A stretch of 64,000 bases of DNA from Herbaspirillum sp. SJZ107 (GCF_006715485.1 NZ_VFNH01000003.1:558001-622000); one strand, 5' to 3'. Numbered from the stretch's first letter, positions 26,781 to 36,008 are shown. Numbers and translations: made by a program. The notes: a model not told the origin generated them from the letters alone.

Positions 26781-27254
26781 ATGGCTGACGAAAACCTGCA
26801 ACCCGTATTCCAAATCCAGCGTATTTACCTGAAGGATCTGTCGCTGGAACAACCGAATTCCCCGGCGATCTTCCTCGAGCAGGAAGCCCCGACCATCGAG
26901 GTCTCGCTGGACGTCGGCGCCGAAGCGATTGCCGATGGCATCTACGAATCGACCGTGACCATCACCGTGACCGCCAAGGTCAAGGACAAGGTCGCTTTCC
27001 TGGTCGAAGGCAAGCAGGGTGGTATCTTCGAAGCCCGTAACATCCCGGCTGACCAGATGGATCCGCTGCTGGGCATCGGCTGCCCGAACATCATCTATCC
27101 TTACCTGCGCAGCAACATCGCCGACGTGATCACCCGTGCCGGTTTCCCGCCGGTCCACCTGGCCGAGATCAACTTCGAAGTGTTCTACCAGCAGCGTCGC
27201 CAGGCCCTGGCCGAGCAGGCAGCAACCGCCGGCACCCCGATCGGCAACCAGTAA
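26781..27254 (+). CDS. secB: Protein-export chaperone SecB
   Basis: A 157-residue tetrameric chaperone that keeps preproteins unfolded and hands them to SecA. The family features [29 protein letters not shown] and [20 protein letters not shown] are all visible, and the length is normal. It would serve the export of the porins, T2SS substrates and pilus proteins encoded in this window. Confidence 0.97.
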   Translation: MADENLQPVFQIQRIYLKDLSLEQPNSPAIFLEQEAPTIEVSLDVGAEAIADGIYESTVTITVTAKVKDKVAFLVEGKQGGIFEARNIPADQMDPLLGIGCPNIIYPYLRSNIADVITRAGFPPVHLAEINFEVFYQQRRQALAEQAATAGTPIGNQ

Positions 27255-27362
27255 TACCGTCGTATCGTAGTAGATGTCTACTTGGTGCCGGTTGTCTTCC
27301 TGCTGGAAGGCCACCGGCACCTGCCCTGCCTTTCGGCGTCTTTCGTCTTCCCAAAGGCCCGC

Positions 27363-27824
27363 ATGCCGTCCATCCGCAAGCGCTTTTCTCCCCGCCTGAT
27401 CCTCGGTAGCTGTCTGCTGCTGGCGTCGTTCGCCGCCAGTGCCTTCGACTTCAAGAGCGTCGGCGCCCGTTCCGTGATTCTTTACGATGCCCCGTCGGTC
27501 AAGGGCAGCAAACTGTTCGTCGCCCCCAGCGGCATGCCGGTCGAAGTCGTGCTCAGCTACGGCGACTGGGTCAAGGTGCGCGATGCCGCCGGCGACATGG
27601 CCTGGACCGAAATCAAAGGCCTGTCCGCGAAACGCAACGTGATCGTCAAGGCCGCTTCCGCCAAGGTGCGGGCGACGCCCGACGATGCGGCGCCGGTCCT
27701 CATGACGGCCGACAAGAATGTCTTGCTCGAACTGGTCGATCCGGAAGCCGGTCCGTGGGTGCGCGTGCGCCACCGCGACGGCGTCAGCGGCTACGTCAGG
27801 GCGTCCGACGTCTGGGGTATCTGA
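27363..27824 (+). CDS. Exported SH3-like domain protein
   Basis: A 153-residue protein with a signal peptide (about 1-28, ending ASA). The mature part holds two bacterial SH3-like segments, with [14 protein letters not shown]...[15 protein letters not shown] and [11 protein letters not shown]...[16 protein letters not shown]. Such domains bind cell-wall peptides or proteins in the periplasm. The stop overlaps the gpsA start by one base. The function is unknown. Confidence 0.8.
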   Translation: MPSIRKRFSPRLILGSCLLLASFAASAFDFKSVGARSVILYDAPSVKGSKLFVAPSGMPVEVVLSYGDWVKVRDAAGDMAWTEIKGLSAKRNVIVKAASAKVRATPDDAAPVLMTADKNVLLELVDPEAGPWVRVRHRDGVSGYVRASDVWGI

Positions 27825-28864
27825 TGAGCATGCACGATAAACCAGCACAGAACATTACCGTCCTCGGTGCCGGCGCCTGGGGCACGGCGGTCGCGATCGC
27901 GCTGGCAGCACGCCATGACGTGCTGCTGTGGGGACGCAACCCGGCGCAAATGGAACGCAGCGCCGCGGCGCGCGAGAACACCGATTACCTGCCCGGTTTC
28001 CCGTTTCCCGAGGGATTGCAGGTCAGCGCCGATTTCGAGGCTGCAATTGCCCACGTAGCCGGCGCGGCTTCGTCCTCCGATGCCACCCCGCTGCTGATCG
28101 CCGCCTGTCCGGTGGCCGGCCTGCGCCCGCTGCTGCAGGCGCTGAAGGGGCGCCCGATCCCGAACATCGTCTGGCTGTGCAAAGGTTTTGAATACGACAC
28201 CGGCCTGTTGCCGCACCAGGTCGTGCATGAGGTACTGGGCAATGGCGTAACCGGCGCAGCCCTGTCCGGCCCCTCGTTCGCCCAGGAAGTGGCGCGCGGA
28301 CTGCCGTGCGCGCTGACCGTGGCCTCGGCCTCGGCGGAACTGCGCGAACGCGTGGTCAGCCTGGTACATGGCGGCAATATGCGCGTGTATGCCTGCGACG
28401 ACATGGTCGGCGTGGAAGTCGGCGGCGCCGTAAAAAATATCCTGGCAATCGCCACCGGCGCGGCCGATGGCCTCGGCCTCGGCCTGAATGCGCGCGCGGC
28501 ACTGATCACGCGCGGCCTGGCCGAGATCACCCGGCTCGGCACCGCACTGGGCGGGCATGCCGGCACCTTCATGGGGCTGACCGGGATGGGCGACCTGATC
28601 CTGACCTGCACCGGGGATTTGTCGCGCAACCGCCGCGTCGGGCTGGCGCTGGCCGAAGGCAAGCAGCTGGACACCATCGTGCGCGAGCTGGGGCACGTGG
28701 CGGAAGGCGTGCCGTGTGCCAAGGCAGTGCGCGAACTGGCGCGCCGGATGGGCGTCGACATGCCGATCACGAATGCGGTGGCGGGCGTGTTGTTCGACGG
28801 GATTCCGGCGGCCGAGATGGCCGGGCAGTTGCTGGCGCGGGATCCGCGCAATGAATTGGCCTAA
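27824..28864 (+). CDS. gpsA: Glycerol-3-phosphate dehydrogenase [NAD(P)+]
   Basis: A 346-residue cytosolic enzyme that makes sn-glycerol 3-phosphate for phospholipids from dihydroxyacetone phosphate. The Rossmann motif is [12 protein letters not shown] near the N-terminus. [27 protein letters not shown] (catalytic Lys) and [14 protein letters not shown] are diagnostic. The ATG at 27824 overlaps the upstream TGA; a second ATG two codons later is also possible. The secB-SH3-gpsA order is common in Burkholderiales. Confidence 0.96.
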   Translation: MSMHDKPAQNITVLGAGAWGTAVAIALAARHDVLLWGRNPAQMERSAAARENTDYLPGFPFPEGLQVSADFEAAIAHVAGAASSSDATPLLIAACPVAGLRPLLQALKGRPIPNIVWLCKGFEYDTGLLPHQVVHEVLGNGVTGAALSGPSFAQEVARGLPCALTVASASAELRERVVSLVHGGNMRVYACDDMVGVEVGGAVKNILAIATGAADGLGLGLNARAALITRGLAEITRLGTALGGHAGTFMGLTGMGDLILTCTGDLSRNRRVGLALAEGKQLDTIVRELGHVAEGVPCAKAVRELARRMGVDMPITNAVAGVLFDGIPAAEMAGQLLARDPRNELA

Positions 28865-28876
28865 ACGGTTTACCCA

Positions 28877-28916
28877 GGTTGCGGTGAGTGATGCCTGGGC
28901 ATCAATCACCGCAACC
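28877..28916. terminator. Long hairpin between convergent gpsA and cupin genes
   Basis: GGTTGCGGTGA pairs perfectly with TCACCGCAACC, and inside it TGATG pairs with CATCA. The hairpin sits between two facing stop codons (28864 and 28928). It lacks a T-run on either side, so a bidirectional terminator is likely but not certain. Confidence 0.6.
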
Positions 28917-28927
28917 CATCCCTACCA

Positions 28928-29299
28928 TTATGCGCTCGTGGTGCGCGACGTCGGGCCGCCGCTATTGTCGCCCGGGTGCAGCAGGATGGTCATCAGGCCC
29001 ACCGCGTCTTCGTTGGCGCTGATCGCGTGCGGTTCGCCGCCGGCCAGGTAGACCATTTCATTCGGCTTCAGGATCGTGCTGCGGCCGTGGGCCTGAAACA
29101 CGATCTCGCCTTCCAGGCACAGCAGGGTCATTTCGCCCTCGACCCAGTGTTCCGGCATGGGCTTGTCCTTCGGCAGCACCAGCCGGATCAATTCCATGTG
29201 ATCGGTCTTGATCAACGCGATCGACGTGAAGTTGGCGATGTCGTCTTCGCCGCGCTGTAGTGCGATCCGTTCACCCGATACTGCATGTTGCAAGGCCAT
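28928..29299 (-). CDS. Cupin domain protein
   Basis: A 123-residue single-domain cupin. The conserved beta-barrel motifs are visible as LPKDKPMPEHWVEGEMTLLC and YLAGGEPHAI. One histidine of the usual metal site is kept in each motif, but the first HxH is reduced to EHW. The ATG at 29299 follows GGAGAGAAAC; the ATG 12 bases upstream overlaps that ribosome site. Substrate and function are unknown. Confidence 0.78.
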   Translation of the reverse strand: MALQHAVSGERIALQRGEDDIANFTSIALIKTDHMELIRLVLPKDKPMPEHWVEGEMTLLCLEGEIVFQAHGRSTILKPNEMVYLAGGEPHAISANEDAVGLMTILLHPGDNSGGPTSRTTSA

Positions 29300-29314
29300 G
29301 TTTCTCTCCAATCA

Positions 29315-30001
29315 TTACTCGTCGTAAGTTTGCGGCACCCCGCGCAGCCAGTTCACCAGCGCGGTGGCATCCTTGAATCCCTGCGCGAGCTGGGGCACCA
29401 GTTTGTCCGGCGCATTGATGTCCAGCTTCATCTCGATCCAGACGAAATAGCTCTTGAGCTTCAGGTATTCGATCAGCGGATGGTTCGGATCGAAGCCTTT
29501 CGGCGGACGTTGCAGCTTGTCTTCCGGATTCAGGTCGCCATAGGTCTCGCGCAGATGTTTATTCTTCAACATTTTCGAGAAACCTGTCGCATCGTTGACC
29601 ACGTGTTCGCGGATCGCCTTCAGGCGCGCCGCCGGCGGCAGGTATTCGCCAGCGCCGAACAGCAGCGTCCCGTTGGCTTCGATGTGGAAATAATAGGTCG
29701 GGCCGCCGCCTTCGCTGGGACGCCGTTTATTCCCCGGCGCGATGCCGGCCGAAAAATGGTTTTTATACGGCGTCTTGTCGTTGGAAAAGCGGGTATCGCG
29801 CTGGAAACGGAACATCGCCTTCTTCGGGTCGCAGGCCGCGACCTGGTGGTCGAACTTGGCGATTTCCTGGATCAGTTCGGTCAGCACTTCCACGAACTCG
29901 GCCCGCAGGATGTCGTAGCGGGGCTTGTTCATGATGAACCAGGGGCGCGTGTTGTTGTCTTTGAGTTCGGTCAGGAATTGCGTCAGGTCACGCAGGTGCA
30001 T
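29315..30001 (-). CDS. DUF2461 (TIGR02453) family protein
   Basis: A 228-residue protein of the DUF2461 family, present in many bacteria and without a known role. Family features are LTQFLTELKDNNTRPWF, FRFQRDTRFSNDKTPYKNHF and GPTYYFHIE. There is no signal peptide or membrane helix. It is followed 15 bases later by the cupin gene, so the two may share a transcript. Confidence 0.88.
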   Translation of the reverse strand: MHLRDLTQFLTELKDNNTRPWFIMNKPRYDILRAEFVEVLTELIQEIAKFDHQVAACDPKKAMFRFQRDTRFSNDKTPYKNHFSAGIAPGNKRRPSEGGGPTYYFHIEANGTLLFGAGEYLPPAARLKAIREHVVNDATGFSKMLKNKHLRETYGDLNPEDKLQRPPKGFDPNHPLIEYLKLKSYFVWIEMKLDINAPDKLVPQLAQGFKDATALVNWLRGVPQTYDE

Positions 30002-30029
30002 GGAGGTTCCGGTAACAGGTTATAAAGAA

Positions 30030-31178
30030 TCAGGGCGTCTGGCGCGGCCGCCGTCCGACCGTCACCGCCAGCGTCGTTTCGCGGTTCTTGCGCATCACGG
30101 TCATCGGCGCCTTTTCTCCTGGCGGCAGTGCGGCGATCAGGTTCATCATGTCGTTGGTATTGCCAACCTTGCGCCCTTTCACCGCCAGCAGGATGTCGCC
30201 CGGACGCATGCCGGCACGGTCGGCCGGCCCGCCGCGCACGACCCCGGCGATGATGGCGCCGCTGTCGCGGCCGAGGCCGAAATTACCGGCCAGTTCCGGC
30301 GTGATGTCCTGGGATTCGATGCCGATCCAGCCGCGCACCACCTGGCCGTGCTTGACGATCGAGTCCAGCACCGTCTTCGCAGTCGACACCGGAATCGCGA
30401 ACCCGATGCCGACCGAGCCGCCGGTCTGCGAATAGATCGCCGAATTGATGCCGAGCAGGTTGCCGCGGCTGTCGACCAGCGCCCCGCCCGAGTTGCCGAA
30501 GTTGATGGCGGCGTCGGTCTGGATGAAATTCTCGAAGTGGTTGATGTGCAGGTTGTTGCGCCCCAGCGCCGAGATGATGCCCAGGGTGACGGTCTGGCCG
30601 ACGCCGAACGGGTTGCCGATCGCCAGCACGACATCCCCTACCCTCGCCTGGTCCGGTTCGCCGAGCACGATCACCGGCAGGTTTTTCTCTTTGATGCGGA
30701 TCACGGCCAGGTCGGTTTCCGGATCGGTACCGACCACGCTGGCCTCGGCCTTCCTGCCGTCGGCCAGGCCGACCTCGATCTCGTCGGCGCCCTCGACCAC
30801 GTGGTTATTGGTCAGGATGTAGCCCTCGGCACTGACGATCACGCCCGAACCGAGGCTGGCCATCTGTTCCTGCGGCGGCATCTTGTCGCCGAAAAAACGT
30901 CTAAAAAAGGGATCTTTCAACAGCGGATGGGTCTCGCGCAGCGCCTTGCTGGTCAGGATGTTGACCACGGCCGGCATCGCCCTGCCGGCCGCGTCGCGGT
31001 AGCTGTTCGGCGCGCCGCCGCCCGGCGCCTGCAGCACCGGGATCGCGCGCCCCGGCGTGCCGATCCCGACCTGGGCCGGCGCCCGTTCCAGCCATGCCGG
31101 GCGCAGCGCCGCGATCACCGCATACACGCCGAGCGCGATGGTGACGGTTTGCGCGAACAGGAGCCAGTAGCGGCGCAT
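30030..31178 (-). CDS. DegS/HtrA-like periplasmic serine protease
   Basis: A 382-residue trypsin-like protease anchored by one N-terminal membrane helix (about 5-25). The catalytic triad is His126 (LTNNHVVEG), Asp156 (TDLAVIRI) and Ser230 (NFGNSGGALV). One PDZ domain follows (about 280-370, RGGPADRAGMRPGDILLAV). A single PDZ and a membrane anchor resemble DegS/AlgW, which start sigma-E release in envelope stress; the anchored DegQ type is an alternative. A Pro/Gly-rich linker lies at 40-60. Confidence 0.9.
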   Translation of the reverse strand: MRRYWLLFAQTVTIALGVYAVIAALRPAWLERAPAQVGIGTPGRAIPVLQAPGGGAPNSYRDAAGRAMPAVVNILTSKALRETHPLLKDPFFRRFFGDKMPPQEQMASLGSGVIVSAEGYILTNNHVVEGADEIEVGLADGRKAEASVVGTDPETDLAVIRIKEKNLPVIVLGEPDQARVGDVVLAIGNPFGVGQTVTLGIISALGRNNLHINHFENFIQTDAAINFGNSGGALVDSRGNLLGINSAIYSQTGGSVGIGFAIPVSTAKTVLDSIVKHGQVVRGWIGIESQDITPELAGNFGLGRDSGAIIAGVVRGGPADRAGMRPGDILLAVKGRKVGNTNDMMNLIAALPPGEKAPMTVMRKNRETTLAVTVGRRPRQTP

Positions 31179-31194
31179 GGCGTGAGCCTGGAAT

Positions 31195-31626
31195 CTATTT
31201 TTTCAGGGAGTCGCGGATTTCGCGCAGCAACAGGATGTCTTCCGGCGGCGCCGGCGGCACGGCCGGCTTGTCCTCGTCCGGATGATGGAAGGAGTTGCGC
31301 AGGCGGTTCATCAGACGCACCATCTGGAAGATCACGAAGGCCAGGATCAGGAAGTTCAGCAGGATGGTGAGAAAGTTACCGTAGGCCAGCACGGCGCCGG
31401 CCTTCTTCGCTTCGGCCAGCGGCAAGCCATAGGCCTGGTGGTTCAGCGGAATATAGTAACTGGCGAAATCGAGACCGCCGAACAGCTTGCCGATCGGCGG
31501 CATGATGACGTCCTGCACCAGCGAATCGACGATGCGGCCGAAGGCGCCGCCGATGATCACGCCCACCGCCAGGTCGACCACGTTGCCCTTGATCGCGAAT
31601 TTCCTGAATTCTTCCAGCATGGCCAT
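31195..31626 (-). CDS. mscL: Large-conductance mechanosensitive channel MscL
   Basis: A 143-residue inner-membrane channel that opens under osmotic downshock. The amphipathic N-terminus [18 protein letters not shown] leads into TM1 ([20 protein letters not shown]). TM2 is [20 protein letters not shown], followed by the cytoplasmic bundle with [16 protein letters not shown]. The ATG at 31626 is chosen from the strong ribosome site AAGGAGGG. It precedes the DegS-like gene by 16 bases. Confidence 0.96.
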   Translation of the reverse strand: MAMLEEFRKFAIKGNVVDLAVGVIIGGAFGRIVDSLVQDVIMPPIGKLFGGLDFASYYIPLNHQAYGLPLAEAKKAGAVLAYGNFLTILLNFLILAFVIFQMVRLMNRLRNSFHHPDEDKPAVPPAPPEDILLLREIRDSLKK

Positions 31627-31768
31627 CCGGAGCCCTCCTTGTTCTTTGATTATCTCGTGGCGATGATACAGGAAGGTGCGCCAACCCGACGGCAGCGGTG
31701 GGCGCGCGACGCGCATTGCAGAGTTCGCGGCAGGCACGTTTTTTCTTTAATTTGCAAAACTGTTCACA

Positions 31769-31774
31769 TATAAT
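31769..31774 (+). promoter_or_regulatory. Candidate -10 box for petABC
   Basis: A perfect TATAAT lies 79 bases upstream of the petA ATG in an AT-rich leader. The hexamer at the proper -35 distance (TTTAAT, 31746-31751) is weak, so an activator may be needed. Confidence 0.45.
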
Positions 31775-31804
31775 CGATTGTTGCAATATTGGCTTTTACT
31801 GTAT

Positions 31805-31818
31805 TGCAATGCATTGCA
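31805..31818. promoter_or_regulatory. 14-bp palindrome in the petABC leader
   Basis: TGCAATGCATTGCA is identical to its reverse complement. Related TTGCAAT units occur at 31781-31787 and again as TGCAGTGCAA just after it, so several half-sites cluster here. It lies downstream of the candidate -10 box, a position fitting a repressor or an RNA structure. Confidence 0.5.
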
Positions 31819-31852
31819 GTGCAACATTTCGCATTTGACGAATGGAGTTGGT

Positions 31853-32467
31853 ATGAGTAATGAGAAGCAGGTCGATTCAGGCCGGCGAGGCTTGCTCGTG
31901 GCTACATGCGCGGCGGGTGGTGTCGTCGGTGTTTCAACGGCCGGAGTTCTGGTCAGTACCCTTCAACCTTCCGAACGGGCCAAGGCGGCCGGTGCTCCAG
32001 TCGAGGTCGATATCTCGGACGTCAAACCCGGCGAAATGAAAGTGGCCGAATGGCGCGGCAAGCCGGTATGGATCCTGCGCCGCACGCCCGAAATGCTGGC
32101 CAGCCTCAAGCAGAACGACAACCTTGTCGCCGATCCGGCTTCCGACAAGACCTTCCAGCTCGATATGCCGAAGTACGCCAAGAACGAATTCCGCGCGTAC
32201 GACAAGCACAAGGAAGTGCTGGTGGTGGTCGGCATCTGCTCGCACCTGGGCTGCTCGCCGTCGGCGCGCTTCCAGGAAGGCGCGCAGCCGAACCTGCCGG
32301 ACGACTGGCACGGCGGTTTCCTGTGCCCCTGCCATGGGTCGACCTTCGACCTGTCCGGCCGCGTATTCAAGAACAAGCCGGCGCCGGTGAACCTCGATGT
32401 CCCCCCGTACATGTATCTAACCGATAACAGGATCGTGATCGGCAAAGACGAGAAAGGCGAGGCATAA
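31853..32467 (+). CDS. petA: Ubiquinol-cytochrome c reductase Rieske iron-sulfur subunit
   Basis: A 204-residue subunit of the bc1 complex that takes the first electron from ubiquinol. A twin-arginine-type start (GRRGLLVATC) leads into the membrane anchor (about 14-36). The 2Fe-2S ligands are complete: C129 and H131 in CSHLGC, and C158 and H161 in CPCHGS, with the structural cysteines C134 and C160. The ATG at 31853 follows TGGAG. It is first in petA-petB-petC, with petB starting one base after the stop. Confidence 0.97.
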   Translation: MSNEKQVDSGRRGLLVATCAAGGVVGVSTAGVLVSTLQPSERAKAAGAPVEVDISDVKPGEMKVAEWRGKPVWILRRTPEMLASLKQNDNLVADPASDKTFQLDMPKYAKNEFRAYDKHKEVLVVVGICSHLGCSPSARFQEGAQPNLPDDWHGGFLCPCHGSTFDLSGRVFKNKPAPVNLDVPPYMYLTDNRIVIGKDEKGEA

Positions 32468-32468
32468 G

Positions 32469-33884
32469 ATGGGCGCTGCATTCAAGGAAACCAAGCTCCC
32501 GGCCAATGCGCCGAAGAGCCAGAAGGCCCTGGCCTGGATCGACGACCGCTTTCCGCTGTCGAAGCTGTGGCAGGAACAGTGGGGCCGCTACTACGCACCG
32601 AAGAATTTCAACGTCTGGTACATCTTCGGCTCGCTGGCGATGCTGGTGCTGGTGATCCAGATCGTCACCGGCATCTTCCTGACGATGCACTACAAGCCGG
32701 ATTCCAACCTGGCGTTCGGCTCGGTCGAATACATCATGAAGGAAGTCCCGTGGGGCTGGCTGGTGCGCTACATGCACTCGACCGGCGCCTCGGCCTTCTT
32801 CATCGTGGTCTACCTGCACATGACGCGGGCGCTGATGTACGGCTCCTACCGCAAGCCGCGCGAACTGATCTGGCTGTTCGGCTTCGCCACCTTCCTGTGC
32901 CTGATGGCCGAAGCCTTCTTCGGCTACCTGCTGCCCTGGGGCCAGATGTCGTACTGGGGCGCGCAGGTGATCGTCAACCTGTTCAGCGCCATCCCCGTCA
33001 TCGGCCAGGACCTGTCGCTGTGGATCCGCGGCGACTACGTGGTGTCGGATGCGACCCTGAACCGCTTCTTCGCCTTCCACGTGATCGCGATCCCGCTGGT
33101 GCTGCTGGGCCTGGTGGCGGCGCACCTGATCGCGCTGCACGAAGTCGGCTCGAACAACCCGGACGGCATCGAAGTGAAGGAAAACCTCGGTCCGGACGGC
33201 CACGGCGTCGATACGATCCCGTCGCATCCCTACTACACGACCAAGGATTTCTTCGGCGTCTCGGTGTTCCTGCTGATCTACAGCGCGATCGTGTTCTTTG
33301 CGCCAGAGATGGGCGGTTACTTCCTGGAATACAACAACTTCCTGCCGGCCGACTCCCTCAAGACCCCGCCGCACATCGCGCCGACCTGGTACTTCACGCC
33401 GTTCTACTCGGTGCTGCGCGCCACCACCTCCGACTTCATGTGGGTGGTGATGGCCGGCCTGGCCGCCTACGTCGTGTTCATCTGGCTGCGCTCGCGCCTG
33501 TCCTATAAAACCAAGATCGCGATCACGGTGCTGGCCGTGCTGGTCGAGATCGGCATGCTGCCGCAAGTGCTGGACGCGAAATTCTGGGGCGTGGTGCTGT
33601 TCGGCTCGGCCGTCGTGATCCTGGCCCTGCTGCCCTGGCTGGATCACTCGCCGGTGCGTTCGATCCGCTACCGCCCGGGCTGGCACAAGGCCGTGTATGG
33701 CGTGTTCTTCGTCTGCTTCCTGGTGCTCGGCTACCTCGGCACCCAGCTGCCGACCCCGGCCTACACGCTGATCGCCCAGCTGGCGACGCTGTTGTACTTC
33801 AGCTTCTTCCTCCTGATGCCATGGTGGAGCACGATGGGCCGCTTCAAGCCGCTGCCCAAGCGTGTGACCTGGACCGCGCATTGA
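32469..33884 (+). CDS. petB: Cytochrome b of the bc1 complex
   Basis: A 471-residue polytopic membrane protein carrying hemes bL and bH. Histidine pairs are in the HSTGASAFFIVVYLH and HVIAIPLVLLGLVAAH helices. The quinol-oxidation loop usually reads PEWY; here it is P305-T306-W307-Y308, so the glutamate is replaced by threonine. Replacement of that glutamate is known in beta- and gammaproteobacteria. The C-terminus has extra membrane helices beyond the eight of the core, as usual in this group. It lies within the petABC operon. Confidence 0.97.
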   Translation: MGAAFKETKLPANAPKSQKALAWIDDRFPLSKLWQEQWGRYYAPKNFNVWYIFGSLAMLVLVIQIVTGIFLTMHYKPDSNLAFGSVEYIMKEVPWGWLVRYMHSTGASAFFIVVYLHMTRALMYGSYRKPRELIWLFGFATFLCLMAEAFFGYLLPWGQMSYWGAQVIVNLFSAIPVIGQDLSLWIRGDYVVSDATLNRFFAFHVIAIPLVLLGLVAAHLIALHEVGSNNPDGIEVKENLGPDGHGVDTIPSHPYYTTKDFFGVSVFLLIYSAIVFFAPEMGGYFLEYNNFLPADSLKTPPHIAPTWYFTPFYSVLRATTSDFMWVVMAGLAAYVVFIWLRSRLSYKTKIAITVLAVLVEIGMLPQVLDAKFWGVVLFGSAVVILALLPWLDHSPVRSIRYRPGWHKAVYGVFFVCFLVLGYLGTQLPTPAYTLIAQLATLLYFSFFLLMPWWSTMGRFKPLPKRVTWTAH

Positions 33885-33908
33885 CTTGGATTGAGCCAAA
33901 GGACAACC

Positions 33909-34670
33909 ATGAATCTTACGAAGAAACTGCTCGCGGTGCTGGCCCTGGTGCCCGGCTTCGTGTTCGCCAACGAAGCCGGCTTCGCGCTCGACCGCGCGCC
34001 CGAACGTACCGACATCGCTTCGCTGCAAAACGGTGCCAAGTTGTTCGTCAACTATTGCCTGAACTGTCATTCGGCATCGTCGATGCGCTACAATCGCCTG
34101 CGGGACCTGGGTTTGAGCGAAGACCAGATCAAGGGCAACCTGCTGTTCTCGGGCGAGAAGGTGGGCGACATGATGAAAGTCGCGATGCGTGCGGACGACG
34201 CCAAGGCCTGGTTCGGCGCAGTACCGCCGGACCTGTCGGTGATTACGCGTGCGCGCGCATCGGGCGCCGGCACCGGCGGCGACTATCTGTATACCTACCT
34301 GCGCACCTTCTACAAGGACGACACCCGTCCCACCGGATGGAACAACCTGGTGGTGCCGAACGTCGCCATGCCGCACGTACTGTGGCAACTGCAGGGGGTG
34401 CGTACCGTGAAAATGGTCGAGGAACCCGATCCGCACGAAAAGGGCAAGACGATGCACCGTTTCGCCGGTTTCGAGCAGGTCACGCCGGGCAGCCTGAGCC
34501 AGCCGGAGTTCGACACCCAGGTCGCCGACCTGGTGGCATACATGGAATGGATGGCCGAACCGACCCGCGACCTGCGCAAGCGCCTGGGTGCGGTCGTGGT
34601 ACTGTTCCTGTCCTTGTTCGCTTTCCTTGCCTGGCGTCTGAATGCTTCTTATTGGAAAGATGTAAAGTGA
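33909..34670 (+). CDS. petC: Cytochrome c1 of the bc1 complex
   Basis: A 253-residue periplasmic cytochrome anchored by a C-terminal helix (about 226-245, LGAVVVLFLSLFAFLAW). A signal peptide (1-20, ending VFA) precedes the heme site C50-L-N-C53-H54. The axial methionine is probably in WNNLVVPNVAMPHVLW. The ATG at 33909 is preferred because the signal peptide begins there and AAAGGAC lies upstream. It is the last gene of petABC. Confidence 0.95.
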   Translation: MNLTKKLLAVLALVPGFVFANEAGFALDRAPERTDIASLQNGAKLFVNYCLNCHSASSMRYNRLRDLGLSEDQIKGNLLFSGEKVGDMMKVAMRADDAKAWFGAVPPDLSVITRARASGAGTGGDYLYTYLRTFYKDDTRPTGWNNLVVPNVAMPHVLWQLQGVRTVKMVEEPDPHEKGKTMHRFAGFEQVTPGSLSQPEFDTQVADLVAYMEWMAEPTRDLRKRLGAVVVLFLSLFAFLAWRLNASYWKDVK

Positions 34671-34674
34671 TTTG

Positions 34675-34699
34675 ATTGCCCGGTTATAATGCGGGCAAT
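34675..34699 (+). promoter_or_regulatory. sspA -10 box flanked by a perfect inverted repeat
   Basis: ATTGCCCG (34675-34682) and CGGGCAAT (34692-34699) form a perfect 8-bp inverted repeat. The nine bases between them hold a consensus TATAAT (34685-34690). It starts four bases after the petC stop and lies 60 bases before the sspA ATG. It could be an operator over the promoter, or a hairpin ending petC transcription. Confidence 0.6.
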
Positions 34700-34759
34700 G
34701 TCTATTCGGGGTGAGCCATTTGGCCTTCACCCCTTTGTTTCTTGAAGGAACTATAAACC

Positions 34760-35371
34760 ATGATGGTTCTCTACTCCGGCACCACGTGCCCGTTCTCCCA
34801 GCGCTGCCGCCTGGTCCTGTTCGAAAAGGGCATGGACTTCGAAGTGCGCGACGTGGACCTGTTCAACAAGCCCGAGGACATCTCGACGATGAACCCGTAC
34901 GGCCAGGTGCCGATCCTGGTCGAGCGTGAGCTGATCCTGTACGAATCGAACATCATCAACGAGTACATCGACGAGCGCTTCCCGCATCCGCAGCTGATGC
35001 CGGCCGACCCGCTGATGCGCGCGCGTGCGCGCCTGATGCTGTTCAACTTCGAAAAAGAGCTGTTCGTGCACGTGAACACGCTCGAGAACGAGCGCAACAA
35101 GGTCACCGACAAGAGCCACGACCGCGCCCGCGCCGAAATCCGCGACCGCCTGACCACGCTGGCACCGCTGTTCCTGAAGAACAAGTACATGCTGGGCGAC
35201 GAGTTCTCGATGCTGGACGTGGCGATCGCTCCGCTGCTGTGGCGCCTCGACCATTACGGCATCGAGCTGTCGAAGACCGCGGCGCCGCTGATGAAGTACG
35301 CCGAGCGCATCTTCTCGCGCCCGGCCTACATCGAAGCGCTGACGCCTTCCGAAAAGGTCATGCGCCGTTAA
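34760..35371 (+). CDS. sspA: Stringent starvation protein A
   Basis: A 203-residue RNA polymerase-associated protein with a glutathione S-transferase fold, involved in stationary-phase and acid-stress expression. The thioredoxin-like N-terminus has GTTCPFSQRCRLVLFEKGM and NPYGQVPILVERELILYES. The helical domain follows with DEFSMLDVAIAPLLWRLD. Two adjacent ATG codons start the frame; the first is used here. sspB follows after about 105 bases. Confidence 0.95.
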   Translation: MMVLYSGTTCPFSQRCRLVLFEKGMDFEVRDVDLFNKPEDISTMNPYGQVPILVERELILYESNIINEYIDERFPHPQLMPADPLMRARARLMLFNFEKELFVHVNTLENERNKVTDKSHDRARAEIRDRLTTLAPLFLKNKYMLGDEFSMLDVAIAPLLWRLDHYGIELSKTAAPLMKYAERIFSRPAYIEALTPSEKVMRR

Positions 35372-35477
35372 GCGCACGCGTCCCGTTCGCGGGATACCGT
35401 TGCACGCCAGTTGTTCGACGCCCTGCGGCGATTCGGATTACACTGGCGTGCAATTCGATGCAACCCGAATGCCGAAC

Positions 35478-35987
35478 ATGCCAGACATCTCTACCAAGCC
35501 GTACCTGCTGCGCGCCATCTACGAATGGTGCACGGACAGCGGCCATACGCCCTATCTGGCGGTCAAAGTCGACGCCGCGACCACGGTTCCGATGGAATAC
35601 GTGAAGAAGGGCGAGATCATCCTCAACATCAGCTACGGCGCCACCTCGGGCCTGAAGATGGACAACGACGCCATCACCTTCCGTGCACGCTTCAACGGCG
35701 TGTCGCGCGAGCTGTACATTCCGGTGCAGAACGTGCTGGCGATCTATGCCAACGAAAACGGCCAGGGCATGGCGTTCGAGGTGAACACGACGGCGGCCGA
35801 GATGGCACCGCCGGCCCCTGCCCCGACGCTGGCCCCCGCGCCGGCACCGGCCCCCGCCGCCGAGCCGGCAGCGCCGGGATTGGCTGCAGTCCCCGCCAAG
35901 ACGGCGTCGGAAGTGTCGCATCTGCCCGACGGCGACAATGAGCCACCGAAAAAAGGTGGCCGGCCTACGTTGACCCGCATCAAATAG
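35478..35987 (+). CDS. sspB: ClpXP adaptor / stringent starvation protein B
   Basis: A 169-residue adaptor that delivers ssrA-tagged proteins to ClpXP. The folded domain (about 5-110) has KPYLLRAIYEWCTDSG, VPMEYVKKGEIILNIS and ARFNGVSRELYIPVQNVLAIYA. A flexible Ala/Pro-rich linker (115-150) leads to the ClpX-binding tail GGRPTLTRIK. The start is uncertain: ATG 35478 gives the length seen in relatives (MPDISTKPY), while ATG 35469 would add three residues. Neither has a clear ribosome site. Confidence 0.92.
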   Translation: MPDISTKPYLLRAIYEWCTDSGHTPYLAVKVDAATTVPMEYVKKGEIILNISYGATSGLKMDNDAITFRARFNGVSRELYIPVQNVLAIYANENGQGMAFEVNTTAAEMAPPAPAPTLAPAPAPAPAAEPAAPGLAAVPAKTASEVSHLPDGDNEPPKKGGRPTLTRIK

Positions 35988-36008
35988 CGGTATAATTCTG
36001 GCCACATT

